Assembly (NCBI GenBank): GCA_903860915.1
Contig: CAIOSJ010000018.1
Coordinates: 1-64,000, forward strand
Direction of reading: 5' to 3'
Length of the DNA stretch: 64,000 nucleotides
DNA from: an uncultured Actinomycetes bacterium
GTDB taxonomy: Bacteria > Actinomycetota > Acidimicrobiia > Acidimicrobiales > RAAP-2
The position numbers were made by a program, and so were the translations under genes. Below, in pieces: positions 18,691 through 29,457 of the stretch. Every line of letters begins with the position of its first letter. Position 1 is the first letter of the stretch. The notes beneath the pieces are model-generated. The model saw only the letters and a program-made list of their open reading frames with translations. It ran no database searches and was not told where the DNA came from.

Positions 18691-19997
18691 TTTTTGCCAA
18701 TGCTCTCAATCGTGAAGCCAGCCGCGAGTGCGTCAGTGAGAGTGACAACGCCGCGGGCGTCGTAGAGAATTTTCTCCGCCATCACCGTCGCGAGATCAGT
18801 GAAGTCGAGTGCAGAAAATTCCGGCCACTCGGTCAATACCACCATCGCCGAGGCACCTTCTGCCGCCTCTCGAACTGACGTGGCTAGGACTAGCCCCGTG
18901 AGGTCGGAGGCCACGTCGCCGTCACGACACGTCGGCTCGTAGGCGCGGACTATGGCACCGGCCGCCACCAGCAACTCGCAGATGGCTATGGCCGGAGAAT
19001 CCCGTCGGTCGCGGGTGTTGGCCTTAAACGACAAGCCGAGAACGGCAATTGTGACCCCATTCAGCGAGCCGCCCACTAGTGCGGCGATGCGCTCAGCGAT
19101 GTACTTTTGATGCACTACGTTCGACGCCATGGCCGCGCGAACCACCGAGAGGTCAACCTCCACGTCTTCGGCGATTAGGGCCAAGGCTGACGTGTCCTTA
19201 GGCAGACACGAGCCACCCCACCCAGGACCAGGTTGCATGAAACTAAATCCAATACGGTGATCAGATCCAATTCCGGCCACGAGCTCGTCGACGTTGGCGC
19301 CTAATTGATCACAGAGCCGCGCCATCGTATTGATAAAACTGAGTTTGGTGGCCAAGAAGGCGTTCGAGGCGTACTTGATAAGTTCGCTGGTCATAGCGTC
19401 GGTGATGACCACCGGCGCCGAGGTTCGAGCAAATAGCTGCGCTACCGCTTCGGCCGATTCACGGGAGCTGCTACCCACCACGATCCGGTCAGGGTGGAGA
19501 GAATCCGCCACCGCTTGACCTTCGCTCAGAAATTCGGGGTTCGAGACGAGCCGATCAACCGATATCCCGAGGCGAATCGCAACGCGGTCAATCGTGCCCA
19601 CCGGCACCGTCGACTTGTTGACAATGATCGCTGTGGGCGAGATGCTGTCGCGAATTTCATCAACCACGGCGTCAATGAAGCTCATGTCCGGACGCCCATC
19701 TAGACCCTTGGGTGTGGCCACGCAGAGAAACACAAACTCCGCGCCGCGAACCGCCTCTTCGGCACTGGCTACGACGTGAAGTTGACCGCTCCCCATCGTG
19801 CGAGCAAGAATTTCGTCCAATCCAACTTCCAAAATTGGAGATCGTGATTGAGCCAGCAGATTCCGACGAGCGTCATCTCGTTCGGCCAGAATTACGCGGT
19901 GCCCTGATTCCGCTAGGACCGTGGCCGTCGGAATTCCTACGTATCCCGCACCTATAACGGCGACTGTTCGTGAAACGAAGTCCGGTGGGAATTCCAT
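18687..19997 (-). CDS. UDP-glucose 6-dehydrogenase / nucleotide sugar dehydrogenase
   Basis: VAVIGAGYVGIPTATVLAESGH; GWGGSCLPKDTSALALIAE. Confidence 0.9.
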   Translation of the reverse strand: MEFPPDFVSRTVAVIGAGYVGIPTATVLAESGHRVILAERDDARRNLLAQSRSPILEVGLDEILARTMGSGQLHVVASAEEAVRGAEFVFLCVATPKGLDGRPDMSFIDAVVDEIRDSISPTAIIVNKSTVPVGTIDRVAIRLGISVDRLVSNPEFLSEGQAVADSLHPDRIVVGSSSRESAEAVAQLFARTSAPVVITDAMTSELIKYASNAFLATKLSFINTMARLCDQLGANVDELVAGIGSDHRIGFSFMQPGPGWGGSCLPKDTSALALIAEDVEVDLSVVRAAMASNVVHQKYIAERIAALVGGSLNGVTIAVLGLSFKANTRDRRDSPAIAICELLVAAGAIVRAYEPTCRDGDVASDLTGLVLATSVREAAEGASAMVVLTEWPEFSALDFTDLATVMAEKILYDARGVVTLTDALAAGFTIESIGKK

Positions 19998-20006
19998 GCT
20001 GAAAAC

Positions 20007-20909
20007 CTAGTTGACCCGCAGGAGCCGCACGAGTGCATCTTCCCAGCGTGGCGGGTCCGAGAAACCCAAATCTGACCAGCGTTGCATCGCTAGTCCGCTG
20101 AGCGCCGGCCGCCGGGCCGTCGGGGATGGAATCAACTCTTCGGTCGAAATAGCAGTGACGAAGTCGCTGGGCTTTTCGAAGGTGTCGGCGATGAGACGGA
20201 CGAGGTCAAACCACGAGGTGACCCCAGAGTTCGCGAGATGGACGACGCCACCAGGTTTTTCTCTGACGAGGGTTACGAGGGCCCGCGATAAGTCCGCCGC
20301 CATCGTCGGCGAGCCCACCTGATCGTTTACAAAGCGGACGGGAGCGTTATCGCGACAACGTTGCTGGACCAGCTTGGCAATGTTTTTTCCCCGTGATCCC
20401 ATCACCCACGAGGTTCGAACAATGGTGTCTCGAGGTCGACACAGCAGTTCACCTTCTCGCTTAGTGGCGCCGTAGACACCGAGCGGATTAGTGGCGTCGC
20501 CTTCGAAATAGCTCGACCCCTTGGTTCCATCGAACACGTAGTCAGTAGAGATAGTGATGAGGTGCGCAGCAAGGTCGTCGCAGCTCGCGGAGAGGGCCGT
20601 GAGCGCTGTGGCGTTTATCGCCCGACACAACTCGGGTTCGCTCTCGGCGCGGTCAACGGCGGTGTAGGCGGCCAGATTCACTACTACGTCGGGACGCACG
20701 GCGGCCATCACTCGGCGGACCGCTTCGGGGTCGGCAACATCGAGTTCGTGATGACTCACTCCCACCACTTCGAATTCATCGGGTCGCACCGAGCGCCCGT
20801 CGGGCTGCCACGTGACGTCGCCACCGGGAGCCGTGTCGCCCCCGAGTACGTCCATCAGGTCAACTCCGACTTGACCAGTCGCTCCGGTCACGAGGACTCG
20901 AGTGGTCAT
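20007..20909 (-). CDS. rfbD: dTDP-4-dehydrorhamnose reductase
   Basis: VTGATGQVGVDLM; NLAAYTAVDRAESEPELCRAIN; STDYVFDGTKGSSYFEGDATNPLGVYGATKREGE. Confidence 0.92.
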   Translation of the reverse strand: MTTRVLVTGATGQVGVDLMDVLGGDTAPGGDVTWQPDGRSVRPDEFEVVGVSHHELDVADPEAVRRVMAAVRPDVVVNLAAYTAVDRAESEPELCRAINATALTALSASCDDLAAHLITISTDYVFDGTKGSSYFEGDATNPLGVYGATKREGELLCRPRDTIVRTSWVMGSRGKNIAKLVQQRCRDNAPVRFVNDQVGSPTMAADLSRALVTLVREKPGGVVHLANSGVTSWFDLVRLIADTFEKPSDFVTAISTEELIPSPTARRPALSGLAMQRWSDLGFSDPPRWEDALVRLLRVN

Positions 20910-21661
20910 TGCTGCGCCTCAGCCGGTCGTAGGTGGACGACGTCGCCAATGCTGACAAGGTGTTGGCCACCGACAGCGTCGAGGACACTGAGCCGTCCAT
21001 CACTATCCACATCGGTGGCGACGCCGAAGATGTCACCCCGGCCCGTCTGCACGCGAACTGACTGACCCAGGGTCACGAGAGCGTCACGATATTCCGCCTG
21101 TAGTCGCTGGCGGCCCTCTTCGCTGTTGAGATCGTGGCTGCGAGTATCTAGCGAGCGCAGAATCATATCGAGGAGATTCTCCACCGAAATGGTCACGCCC
21201 GAAGCCGTCCGTAGCGACGTCGCATGCACCTCCGGCGGACCATCCCAGGTCAGGTTGATCCCGCAACCGACCACTATGGCCGACTCGTTGTTCTCATCCA
21301 CTACGAACTCAGCCAGGAGGCCACCTACCTTTCGACCATCGAGGAGCAGGTCGTTGGGCCACTTCAGATCGGGGCGCACGCCCGACAGAATGAGAACTGC
21401 CTCTCGGGCGGCCAAGGCCACTGCGATATTGGCCAAATGACGAGCGGATTCTGGCAGTTCTGGACGCAGCAAGATAGAAACCATGAGTCCCGATCGGGGT
21501 GGTGCCTCCCACTTACGGTCCAGGCGACCCCGGCCGGCGGATTGGAAATCAGCCCGTACAACGAGCCCCGCAGGCTCCCCGGCGCGGGCCCGCTCGACCA
21601 GATAGGTATTCGTCGAAGGAATTTCTTTGAAACTTTCGCGTCTCCACAGAGGACTCGTCAC
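20906..21661 (-). CDS. birA: Biotin--[acetyl-CoA-carboxylase] ligase
   Basis: STNTYLVERARAGEPAGLVVRADFQSAGRGRLDRKWEAPP; LKWPNDLLLDGRKVGGLL. Confidence 0.93.
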   Translation of the reverse strand: MTSPLWRRESFKEIPSTNTYLVERARAGEPAGLVVRADFQSAGRGRLDRKWEAPPRSGLMVSILLRPELPESARHLANIAVALAAREAVLILSGVRPDLKWPNDLLLDGRKVGGLLAEFVVDENNESAIVVGCGINLTWDGPPEVHATSLRTASGVTISVENLLDMILRSLDTRSHDLNSEEGRQRLQAEYRDALVTLGQSVRVQTGRGDIFGVATDVDSDGRLSVLDAVGGQHLVSIGDVVHLRPAEAQQ

Positions 21662-21724
21662 GCCGACAAGCCTAGAGTTTCCTTTACGGTGGTAGAAAAG
21701 AACGTTGAAACAACGGAGGAAAAC

Positions 21725-23473
21725 GTGTTAAAAAAAGTTTTGATCGCCAACAGAGGTGAGATTGCCGTTCGAGTAATTCGCACGTGTCGCGAGTTGGGTA
21801 TCGCCACGGTCGCCGTCTACTCCGAGCTCGACCGCGAGGCCCTCCACGTTCGTCTGGCCGACGAGGCTTACGCCCTGGGTGGTCAAACGGCCGCCGATAG
21901 TTATCTCAACACCGATGCCATCTTGGACATCATCGAACGCTCGGGGGCCGACGCCGTTCACCCCGGCTACGGATTCTTTTCTGAAAATACCGATTTCGCT
22001 CGGGCCATCACCTCCCGTGGCGTCACCTTTATTGGGCCGCCACCGGAAGCCATTGAGGTCATGGGCGACAAGATTTCTTCGCGCTTGGCCGCCGAGGCGG
22101 CTGGTGTCGAGGGAGTGCCCGGGCGCAGTCAAACCCTGACGTCAGCGCAGGAAGTTATTGACTTCGGTAATGAGTATGGCTGGCCCGTGGCCATCAAGGC
22201 CGCGTACGGTGGAGGTGGGCGAGGCATGAAGGTCGTCAAATCGCCCGAGGAGGCAGCCGACCTTCTCGAGAGCGCCCAGCGCGAGGCCCTGAGTTACTTC
22301 GGCCGTAGCGAGTGCTACGTCGAGCGCTACCTGACGTGGCCTCGTCATATTGAAATGCAGATTTTGGCCGACACCCACGGGAATACCTTGTGGCTCGGCG
22401 AGCGAGACTGCTCCGCACAACGACGTCACCAAAAACTGATCGAGGAATCCCCCGCCCCCAATTTTCCAGACGCGGTGCGCCAGGCCATGGGCGAGGCGGC
22501 GGTCAAGGTCTCGCGGGCCTGTGGTTACGTGAACGCCGGAACCGTCGAATTCCTCTTTCAAGACGGTGAATTTTTCTTCCTCGAAATGAATACCCGCCTG
22601 CAGGTAGAGCACCCCGTCACCGAACTAGTAACGGGTCTTGACCTAGTCGAATGGCAACTTCGCATCGCCGCTGGTGAAGCCATCCCCTTCGCCCAGTCCG
22701 AGATTGAGCGCCGTGGGCACGCCATCGAGGTGCGCATTAACGCCGAAGATCCCACCGCTGGCAAATTCACACCCTCGCCGGGCACTATTACGCGATTTGA
22801 CACCCCCGACGGGCCCGGCGTGCGACTGGACGCGGGCTATGCATCTGGCGACACTATTTCTCAGTACTACGACAACCTCGTGGGCAAACTCATTGCGTGG
22901 GGTCCCGACCGCGAACGCGCGCGACGCCGACTCTTGCGAGCCATTGACGAAACCGTCATTGAAGGTATCGCGACCACGCTGCCCGCAGATATTGCGATCT
23001 TGGAACACGCGGACTTCGTCTTGGGCGAACACTCCACGAAGTGGGTCGAGGAAATCCTCGACCTGTCGTCCATCACCGCTGCGGGAGCCGGTGGCGGCGT
23101 CAGCGACACGGGCCTTCAGCGCCGTGACGTCACGGCGGAAGTCAATGGACGTCGAATTTCGGTCGCCCTCTGGCTTCCCGAAGTGAGTCCGGTAGTCGGT
23201 ACTGCTAGCGCAACGGTCGCGGTACGACGAGGAGCGGGGGCGCAAGCCAAGAGTGCCGGATCCGGTGACGTCAGCGTTCCGATGCAGGGAACCATTGTCA
23301 AGGTCGCCGTCGCCGTGGGTCAGACTATTGAAGTTGGCGAGACCATCGTCATTTTGGAAGCAATGAAGATGGAAAATTCCGTTCTTGCTGAGCGCGGAGG
23401 CGTCGTCAAGGAAATTCGCGTGGCGGCTGGTGATTCCGTGAGCGCTGGTGACATCGTTGCGGTGATTGCATGA
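21725..23473 (+). CDS. Acyl-CoA carboxylase alpha subunit (biotin carboxylase fused to biotin carboxyl carrier domain)
   Basis: KKVLIANRGEIAVRVIRTCRELGI...; C-terminal ILEAMKMENSVLAE; GTG start with GGAGGAAAAC upstream. The ORF track extension to 21224 is antisense to birA. Confidence 0.95.
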   Translation: MLKKVLIANRGEIAVRVIRTCRELGIATVAVYSELDREALHVRLADEAYALGGQTAADSYLNTDAILDIIERSGADAVHPGYGFFSENTDFARAITSRGVTFIGPPPEAIEVMGDKISSRLAAEAAGVEGVPGRSQTLTSAQEVIDFGNEYGWPVAIKAAYGGGGRGMKVVKSPEEAADLLESAQREALSYFGRSECYVERYLTWPRHIEMQILADTHGNTLWLGERDCSAQRRHQKLIEESPAPNFPDAVRQAMGEAAVKVSRACGYVNAGTVEFLFQDGEFFFLEMNTRLQVEHPVTELVTGLDLVEWQLRIAAGEAIPFAQSEIERRGHAIEVRINAEDPTAGKFTPSPGTITRFDTPDGPGVRLDAGYASGDTISQYYDNLVGKLIAWGPDRERARRRLLRAIDETVIEGIATTLPADIAILEHADFVLGEHSTKWVEEILDLSSITAAGAGGGVSDTGLQRRDVTAEVNGRRISVALWLPEVSPVVGTASATVAVRRGAGAQAKSAGSGDVSVPMQGTIVKVAVAVGQTIEVGETIVILEAMKMENSVLAERGGVVKEIRVAAGDSVSAGDIVAVIA

Positions 23474-24633
23474 CGCTGCACCAAGACGTCATCGAAGCCG
23501 TCGAAGAGCAGCGAGAGAGCCTGTTGCGTCTGAGTCACTTCGTCCACGCAAACCCCGAACTCGGCTACGAGGAACACCTCACCTCCGCGGCCACCGCACA
23601 ACTCATCGAGGACAACGGTTTCACGCTGGAGCGCAGCATTGCTGGTCTGTCCACGGCGTGGCGCGCCACCCGTGGTACGGGGAGCCTGCGCATCGCCATC
23701 TGCGCTGAATTCGACGCCCTGCCGGAAATCGGCCACGCGTGCGGCCACAACATCATCGCTGCGTCCTCGGTGGGCGCCGCCCTAGCCCTGGGCAAAATTG
23801 CCGACGACATCGACGTCACCGTCGTACTGCTCGGGACCCCTTCAGAAGAAGGTGGTGGTGGAAAAATTGATCTCATCAACGCCGGCTACTTCAACGACGT
23901 TCACGCCGCCATGATGGTTCACCCCTGGCCCAACGAACGTCTCGAGGCGACGTGCTTAGCCGTTGACCACTTCGACGTCATCTTTCGCGGTAAGGACGCC
24001 CACGCCTCCGCCGCTCCGTGGCAGGGTGTGAACGCCCTTGATGCCGTCACCATTGCGCAAGTAGCCATTGGCCTTTTGCGCCAACAGTTGCCACCCGGCG
24101 ATCAGGTCCACGGCATCGTGATAGATGGAGGAGCCGCCGCGAACATCATTCCCTCCTACGTCCGTGCGCGCTTCATGTGTCGTTCAATCACCGCCGATCG
24201 ACTCGCCGCGCTGCGCGTCCGGGTGAACCAGTGCTTCGAGGCCGGATCACTGGCTACCGGAGCGCTTCTAGAAATCGACGAGCTCGGGCACCAATTCAGT
24301 CATATGGTCTCCGACCAAGAACTCTTACAGCACTACCGCAAGGCGGCCGAAGATCTGGGGCGTTCATTTGAGAGAGACGACCGTGGTGACGCCCGACCGA
24401 CCATCTCGACGGACATGGCGAACGTCTCGCTGATTGTTCCGTCCATTCACCCACTCATTGCAATCGAAACTCACGGGGCCGTCAATCATCAGCCCGAATT
24501 CACCGCCGCCTGCCGTAGTGCCTCAGCCGACGCTGCGGTACTCGACGGAGCCACCGCGCTGGCCCACGCGGCGCTGGCCGCGGCTAGCGACCCAGCCTTG
24601 CGCGAGCGACTCATCGCCGGGAGGACTTCGTGA
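23470..24633 (+). CDS. M20 family amidohydrolase/peptidase
   Basis: HANPELGYEEHLTSA; EFDALPEIGHACGHNIIAASSVGAA; GTPSEEGGGGK. Confidence 0.92.
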   Translation: MTLHQDVIEAVEEQRESLLRLSHFVHANPELGYEEHLTSAATAQLIEDNGFTLERSIAGLSTAWRATRGTGSLRIAICAEFDALPEIGHACGHNIIAASSVGAALALGKIADDIDVTVVLLGTPSEEGGGGKIDLINAGYFNDVHAAMMVHPWPNERLEATCLAVDHFDVIFRGKDAHASAAPWQGVNALDAVTIAQVAIGLLRQQLPPGDQVHGIVIDGGAAANIIPSYVRARFMCRSITADRLAALRVRVNQCFEAGSLATGALLEIDELGHQFSHMVSDQELLQHYRKAAEDLGRSFERDDRGDARPTISTDMANVSLIVPSIHPLIAIETHGAVNHQPEFTAACRSASADAAVLDGATALAHAALAAASDPALRERLIAGRTS

Positions 24634-24932
24634 TTCTCGAGCACGCACTGCTCGCCGTAACTCCGGGCCGTGAAGAGGAATTCGAAGCGTCCATGTCGGT
24701 GGCTTTGGGCATTATTAGTTCGTACCCGGGGTGTCGAGCAGCCGAGGTCCGTCGGCAAATTGAGGACCCCTCCACCTACGTCCTGCTCGTCCACTGGGAC
24801 TCGGTCTCCGCGCACGTCGATGATTTTCGCAACAGTGCCGATTTTGAACAATGGCGGGAACTCACCCACCCCTACTACGTCGAACGACCCGTCGTCACGC
24901 ACTTTGACAGTGCGTTACACGCTTCTCGCTAG
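24630..24932 (+). CDS. Antibiotic biosynthesis monooxygenase (ABM) domain protein
   Basis: [55 protein letters not shown] start overlapping the previous stop. Confidence 0.85.
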   Translation: MILEHALLAVTPGREEEFEASMSVALGIISSYPGCRAAEVRRQIEDPSTYVLLVHWDSVSAHVDDFRNSADFEQWRELTHPYYVERPVVTHFDSALHASR

Positions 24933-26518
24933 TTCGGCTGGTACACGCCGAATTCGCCGCGTAGTACGTCGGCCACTTCGCCGAGCGTCGCCAGATTCTT
25001 TAGGGCCGCCTTCATGGGATACAGCACATTGGCTGTCCCCCGAGCCGCCGTCGCCAGATCTGCCAGGGCAGCGGCCACCGCCGCGTCGTCACGGCGACCC
25101 TTCAGGGCCACCACGCGAGCGGTCTGCGCGCGCTGCTGTTCTTGATCAACGGGAAAAACGTCATTTTTCGTCGGGGTCGCGTCCTGAAATTTATTGACGC
25201 CGACGACAATCTTGTCGCCGCGGTCAACGGACTTTGCGAATTCGTAGGCCGCCGACTCAATTTCGTCCTGCATGTAGCGCGATTCAATGGCCGCCACTGC
25301 ACCACCCATGGCGTCAATGGCAGCGATGTACTCGCGCGCCTTGGCTTCCACTTCATTGGTGAGCGATTCGACAAAATACGATCCCGCCAGCGGGTCAGCA
25401 GTGTCGGCGATGCCGGACTCGTAGCCAACAATTTGCTGCGTGCGCAGAGCTAACTTGGCCGCCGCCTCGGTCGGCAGTCCCAGGGCCTCGTCGAAGCCAT
25501 TGGTGTGCAGGCTCTGTGTTCCACCCAGGGCCGCCGCGAGGGCTTGCAGGGTTACGCGTACCACATTGTTGACTGGTTGCTGCGCGGTGAGAGTGGAGCC
25601 ACCCGTTTGGGTGTGGAAGCGCAGCATCTGCGAACGCGGGTCGGTTGAACCGAAACGATCGCGCATAATGGTCGCCCAGAGGCGACGGGCCGCGCGGTAC
25701 TTCGCCACTTCCTCAAACAGATTGTTGTGGGCGTTGAAAAAGAAACTCAGACGAGGGGCGAAGTCGTCCAGAGCGAGACCAGCCGCCAACGCCGCTTCGA
25801 CGTAGGCGACGCCGTTCGCCAGGGTGAAGGCAATTTCTTGGACCGCCGTCGAACCCGCCTCGCGAATGTGATATCCCGAGATCGAAATCGTGTTCCAATT
25901 TGGCATTTCCTTGGCGCAGTAGGCGAAGGTGTCCACGATGAGTCGCATGGAAGGCCGGGGCGGGTAGATGTACGTACCCCGCGCGACGTATTCCTTCAGA
26001 ATGTCATTTTGGATTGTGCCACGCAACTGGTCGCCACGAACCCCCTGCTCTTCCCCCACCAGCTGGTAGAGCAACAGGAGAGTAGAGGCGGTGGCGTTAA
26101 TGGTCATTGAGGTTGTGACTTGGTCGAGCGGCAGATCGGCCAAGAGGAGTCGCATGTCCTCCAGCGAGGAAATAGCGACGCCCACCTTGCCCACTTCGCC
26201 CTCGGCGCGACTGTGATCGGCGTCGTAGCCCATCTGCGTCGGCAGGTCGAAGGCGCAACTTAAACCGGTCTGACCCGCGTTGAGAAGAAACTTGAAGCGT
26301 TCGTTGGTGGCCTCGGCCGTACCGAAGCCGGCGTATTGGCGCATCGTCCAGAGTCGACCTCGGTACATGGTCGGGTGGACTCCACGCGTGTAGGGGTACT
26401 GGCCCGCGTCACCGAGATCACTCGCCGGATCGAAGTTCTCGAGATCGCTCGCCGTATATGCGGGCTGAATCAAGATGCCGGAATCCGTAGTGCGTTCGTC
26501 AGAGGTGCTCACGGTCAT
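24929..26518 (-). CDS. Methylmalonyl-CoA mutase family protein, large-subunit catalytic domain only (no B12-binding domain)
   Basis: [39 protein letters not shown]...[36 protein letters not shown]; ends before any DxHxxG domain; ATG at 26518. Confidence 0.93.
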   Translation of the reverse strand: MTVSTSDERTTDSGILIQPAYTASDLENFDPASDLGDAGQYPYTRGVHPTMYRGRLWTMRQYAGFGTAEATNERFKFLLNAGQTGLSCAFDLPTQMGYDADHSRAEGEVGKVGVAISSLEDMRLLLADLPLDQVTTSMTINATASTLLLLYQLVGEEQGVRGDQLRGTIQNDILKEYVARGTYIYPPRPSMRLIVDTFAYCAKEMPNWNTISISGYHIREAGSTAVQEIAFTLANGVAYVEAALAAGLALDDFAPRLSFFFNAHNNLFEEVAKYRAARRLWATIMRDRFGSTDPRSQMLRFHTQTGGSTLTAQQPVNNVVRVTLQALAAALGGTQSLHTNGFDEALGLPTEAAAKLALRTQQIVGYESGIADTADPLAGSYFVESLTNEVEAKAREYIAAIDAMGGAVAAIESRYMQDEIESAAYEFAKSVDRGDKIVVGVNKFQDATPTKNDVFPVDQEQQRAQTARVVALKGRRDDAAVAAALADLATAARGTANVLYPMKAALKNLATLGEVADVLRGEFGVYQPN

Positions 26519-26570
26519 TAAGGTTAGGCGTTGGCGGGCACTATTCCGCACGGCGTGGCACGATAGAGGG

Positions 26571-27629
26571 GTGTCACCAGACTCTCCCCACGTTCTCTTC
26601 GCTCTCGCCAACGGCGGTCGTGGGGGTATGCAGGCTCAAGTTCGACTTATCGCTGCTGGGCTCATTCAACGCGGGTGGTCCGTTTCAATTGCCGTAGGTG
26701 GCGGTGACCTCGAGCCCGTGGCTGGCGTCACGCTCATTGAATTACCGACCTTTGCGGGCCGGTGGGGTTCCGCCTACACCCGCGCCCTGCGCTCCGAGGT
26801 CCGGCGTCTTCAGCCCAGCGTCGTCCACGGCCACGGACTACGGCTCGCACTTCCCTTACGTCGGCTGCGTCACCGTGCTACGTGGGTCACCTGTCACGGT
26901 CTCGACCCCCTGCAGGTCGCTACGACGGCGAAACTCGTTCGCTGGAGCCGCACACCGGTAATCGCCTGTGGAACGGGACCACGGGACCTCTTGTCTCGTT
27001 ACGGACTCACGAGCACCGTCATCAATAACGCCCTCACTCCGCCAATTCCTCGCAGCTCCGAGGAATTACGGGCACGATTCGGACTCGACCCCGAGCGACC
27101 AGTTATCGTCTTTCCGGCTCGCTTCAGCGACCAAAAGAACCACCGCGCCTTACTCTCAGCCTTGCGCGCCGTTCGCCTCCAGCTCGGTGAATCCGCGCCC
27201 TACGTCCTATGTTTCGGTGATGGGCCGCTACGTCAGGAAATTGAGCGTGAGTCGCTCGTCGACGGTAGTGAACCACTCCTGCGTTGCTACGATTTCTCGC
27301 CCGAGGCGCCCGGCTGGATTGGCGCAAGCGACTTCTTCGTCCTGCCGTCACGCTGGGAGGGTCAGCCCCTGGTCGTCCTCGAAGCACTCGCCAGCAATCG
27401 CGCCGTGGTGACTTTGACTCCGGGTGTCGACGATCTGGTCTACGACGGAATCAACGGTGTTCGGGTGGACAGCGTCGCCCGATTAGCCGAAGTTATTGTC
27501 ACCTGGTGCCGTGAACCCGAGCGCAAGCCCGTGGACCCAGTAACGAACCTACGCCTCTGTCACGAGCATTCCGTGGACGTCGTCCTGGACGCCTACCTAA
27601 CTCTCTACGAAGGTGCAGCTAGGCCTTAA
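26571..27629 (+). CDS. Glycosyltransferase group 1 (GT4-like)
   Basis: [72 protein letters not shown] at 26571. Confidence 0.88.
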   Translation: MSPDSPHVLFALANGGRGGMQAQVRLIAAGLIQRGWSVSIAVGGGDLEPVAGVTLIELPTFAGRWGSAYTRALRSEVRRLQPSVVHGHGLRLALPLRRLRHRATWVTCHGLDPLQVATTAKLVRWSRTPVIACGTGPRDLLSRYGLTSTVINNALTPPIPRSSEELRARFGLDPERPVIVFPARFSDQKNHRALLSALRAVRLQLGESAPYVLCFGDGPLRQEIERESLVDGSEPLLRCYDFSPEAPGWIGASDFFVLPSRWEGQPLVVLEALASNRAVVTLTPGVDDLVYDGINGVRVDSVARLAEVIVTWCREPERKPVDPVTNLRLCHEHSVDVVLDAYLTLYEGAARP

Positions 27630-28785
27630 GCGTCGCGTGGGGCATGCAGTGTTCGTCGTATTCAGCAATCACTATCTCGGGAGCATCGTCACCACAGGCG
27701 GGGCACGTGGGGTCACGACGAACCTTGAAGGTTCGAAAACTCTGATCGAGGGCGTCGTAGGACAACAGACGTCCGACCAGGGGGTCGCCGAGACCGAGGA
27801 TCATCTTCAGGGCTTCGAGCGCCTGAATGGATCCGATGATTCCTGGCAAAACGCCCAAGACGCCAGCCTCGGCGCAGCTCGGAGCAAGGTCGGCGGGCGG
27901 TGGCTCGGGGATCATGCAGCGGTAGCAGGGTCCGACGTAGGGCTGGAACACGGTGGCCTGCCCCTCAAATCGGAAAATCGAGCCGTGTACGACGGGGATT
28001 TTCTTAAGGAGGGCCGCGTCATTGACGAGGTAGCGCGTCGGGAAGTTATCCGTGCCGTCCACAATCACGTCGTAGCCGTCGATGATCTCCAACACGTTAT
28101 GAGCACCGAGACGTGTGTCGTAGGTGACCACCGTGAGGTCGGGGTTCATCAGGGTCAGCGTCTTTTTGGCCGAGTCCACTTTGCGCTCACCGATGCGCTC
28201 CAAATTGTGGAGTATTTGTCGCTGCAGGTTGGAGGAGTCCACGACGTCCATGTCGATGATTCCGAGAGTTCCCACGCCCGCCGCTGCTAGGTAGAGGGCC
28301 GCGGGAGAGCCGAGGCCGCCGGCACCCAGGAGCAGTACCTTGGCGTCGAGCAACTTCATTTGTCCAACTTCGCCCACTTCAGGAAGCAGAAGGTGACGGT
28401 GGTAGCGCACGCGTTGGTCGGCGGTGAGAGTCCGTGGAGTTTGCCACGCCAGGCCCTCGTCCTTCCACTTGTTGAACCCACCGATAATTGAAACGACGTT
28501 GCTGTAACCCAACTCCTGCAGAGTCTTGGTGGCGAAGGCTGAACGCACACCACCGGCGCAGTAGACCGCGATGGCCTGGTCCTTGTTTGTGAGGCGCGCT
28601 TCGACATTGAACTCTAGATTTCCACGGGGAATATGTACGGCCCCGGGCACCATGCCCTGTTCGTATTCGTCAGGCTCCCGCACGTCGAGAAGCTGATAGT
28701 CAGATAGGTGGGCTGCTACCTCGGCGGCATCGATTTCGCGAATTTCGGCCTTGGCTGCGTTGAGTAAATCTCGGGGTGTCGCCAC
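27619..28785 (-). CDS. Rhodanese-ThiF/MoeB fusion (N-terminal rhodanese, C-terminal adenylyltransferase)
   Basis: Rhodanese LLDVREPDEYEQGMVPGAVHIPRG...VYCAGGVRSAFA, then RYHRHLLLPEVGEVGQMKLLDAKVLLLGAGGLGSPAALYLAAAGVGTLGIID, CYRCM...CPACG. Confidence 0.92.
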   Translation of the reverse strand: MATPRDLLNAAKAEIREIDAAEVAAHLSDYQLLDVREPDEYEQGMVPGAVHIPRGNLEFNVEARLTNKDQAIAVYCAGGVRSAFATKTLQELGYSNVVSIIGGFNKWKDEGLAWQTPRTLTADQRVRYHRHLLLPEVGEVGQMKLLDAKVLLLGAGGLGSPAALYLAAAGVGTLGIIDMDVVDSSNLQRQILHNLERIGERKVDSAKKTLTLMNPDLTVVTYDTRLGAHNVLEIIDGYDVIVDGTDNFPTRYLVNDAALLKKIPVVHGSIFRFEGQATVFQPYVGPCYRCMIPEPPPADLAPSCAEAGVLGVLPGIIGSIQALEALKMILGLGDPLVGRLLSYDALDQSFRTFKVRRDPTCPACGDDAPEIVIAEYDEHCMPHATLKA

Positions 28786-28860
28786 GTGGCTCCTTCCATT
28801 GAGGTAAATCTTACCAGTTTGGTCGGGTTTAAGAATCAGCCATCTTGCTATACCTGAGAT

Positions 28861-29457
28861 ATGGAACTACGAGCAGCTCTCCGCGCGCGGCGAATGGTCC
28901 GAAGTTTTACCGGGGAAGCCGTTTCAGGCGAACTCTTGGCAGAACTCGCTACCGAAGCCCTTCGTAGTCCCACCGCAGGTAATTCGGCGGGGGTTTACTT
29001 CACCATCCTCGAGGGTGGCCAGGTGGCCAGATATTTTGAAATCGCCACCGACCAGCCGTGGCGCGACCGCAATATTCGCGCGGCGGGCCTCCTGCGCGCG
29101 GGAGCGGTCATTCTGGTGACCTGCGACGCTCGGGCCTACGTTCGTCGTTACGCCGACCACGACAAAATCGGCTCGGGTCTCGATGACGTCGATGGCTGGC
29201 CCATCCCCTACTGGCTGACCGACGCGGCCATGGCCACCATGTCGCTACTGCTGCTGCTACACGAAGCAGAACTCGCCGCGACGATATGGGGAAACTTTCG
29301 AGACGACCGTGGCGTCCTCGCTCTGGGCGAGGTACCCGAGGAACATCAGCTCTTCGCCACCGTGATCGTCGGTCATTCCGATGGTCTCGACCACCGCTCC
29401 GCGTCGCTCGATAGACCTACCCCGTCGCGGGCCTCACGCGTTCGGCGATTGACCTAG
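28861..29457 (+). CDS. Nitroreductase family protein
   Basis: ELRAALRARRMVRSFTGEAV...LRSPTAGNSAGVYF; FMN-binding nitroreductase-like layout. Confidence 0.88.
   Translation: MELRAALRARRMVRSFTGEAVSGELLAELATEALRSPTAGNSAGVYFTILEGGQVARYFEIATDQPWRDRNIRAAGLLRAGAVILVTCDARAYVRRYADHDKIGSGLDDVDGWPIPYWLTDAAMATMSLLLLLHEAELAATIWGNFRDDRGVLALGEVPEEHQLFATVIVGHSDGLDHRSASLDRPTPSRASRVRRLT

Noticed and set aside
21224-21724. N-terminal extension of the acyl-CoA carboxylase ORF
   Set aside because: Antisense to birA; GTG at 21725 has a strong GGAGG upstream and matches the normal family N-terminus.
27613-28290. 225-aa plus ORF
   Set aside because: Antisense to the rhodanese-ThiF gene.
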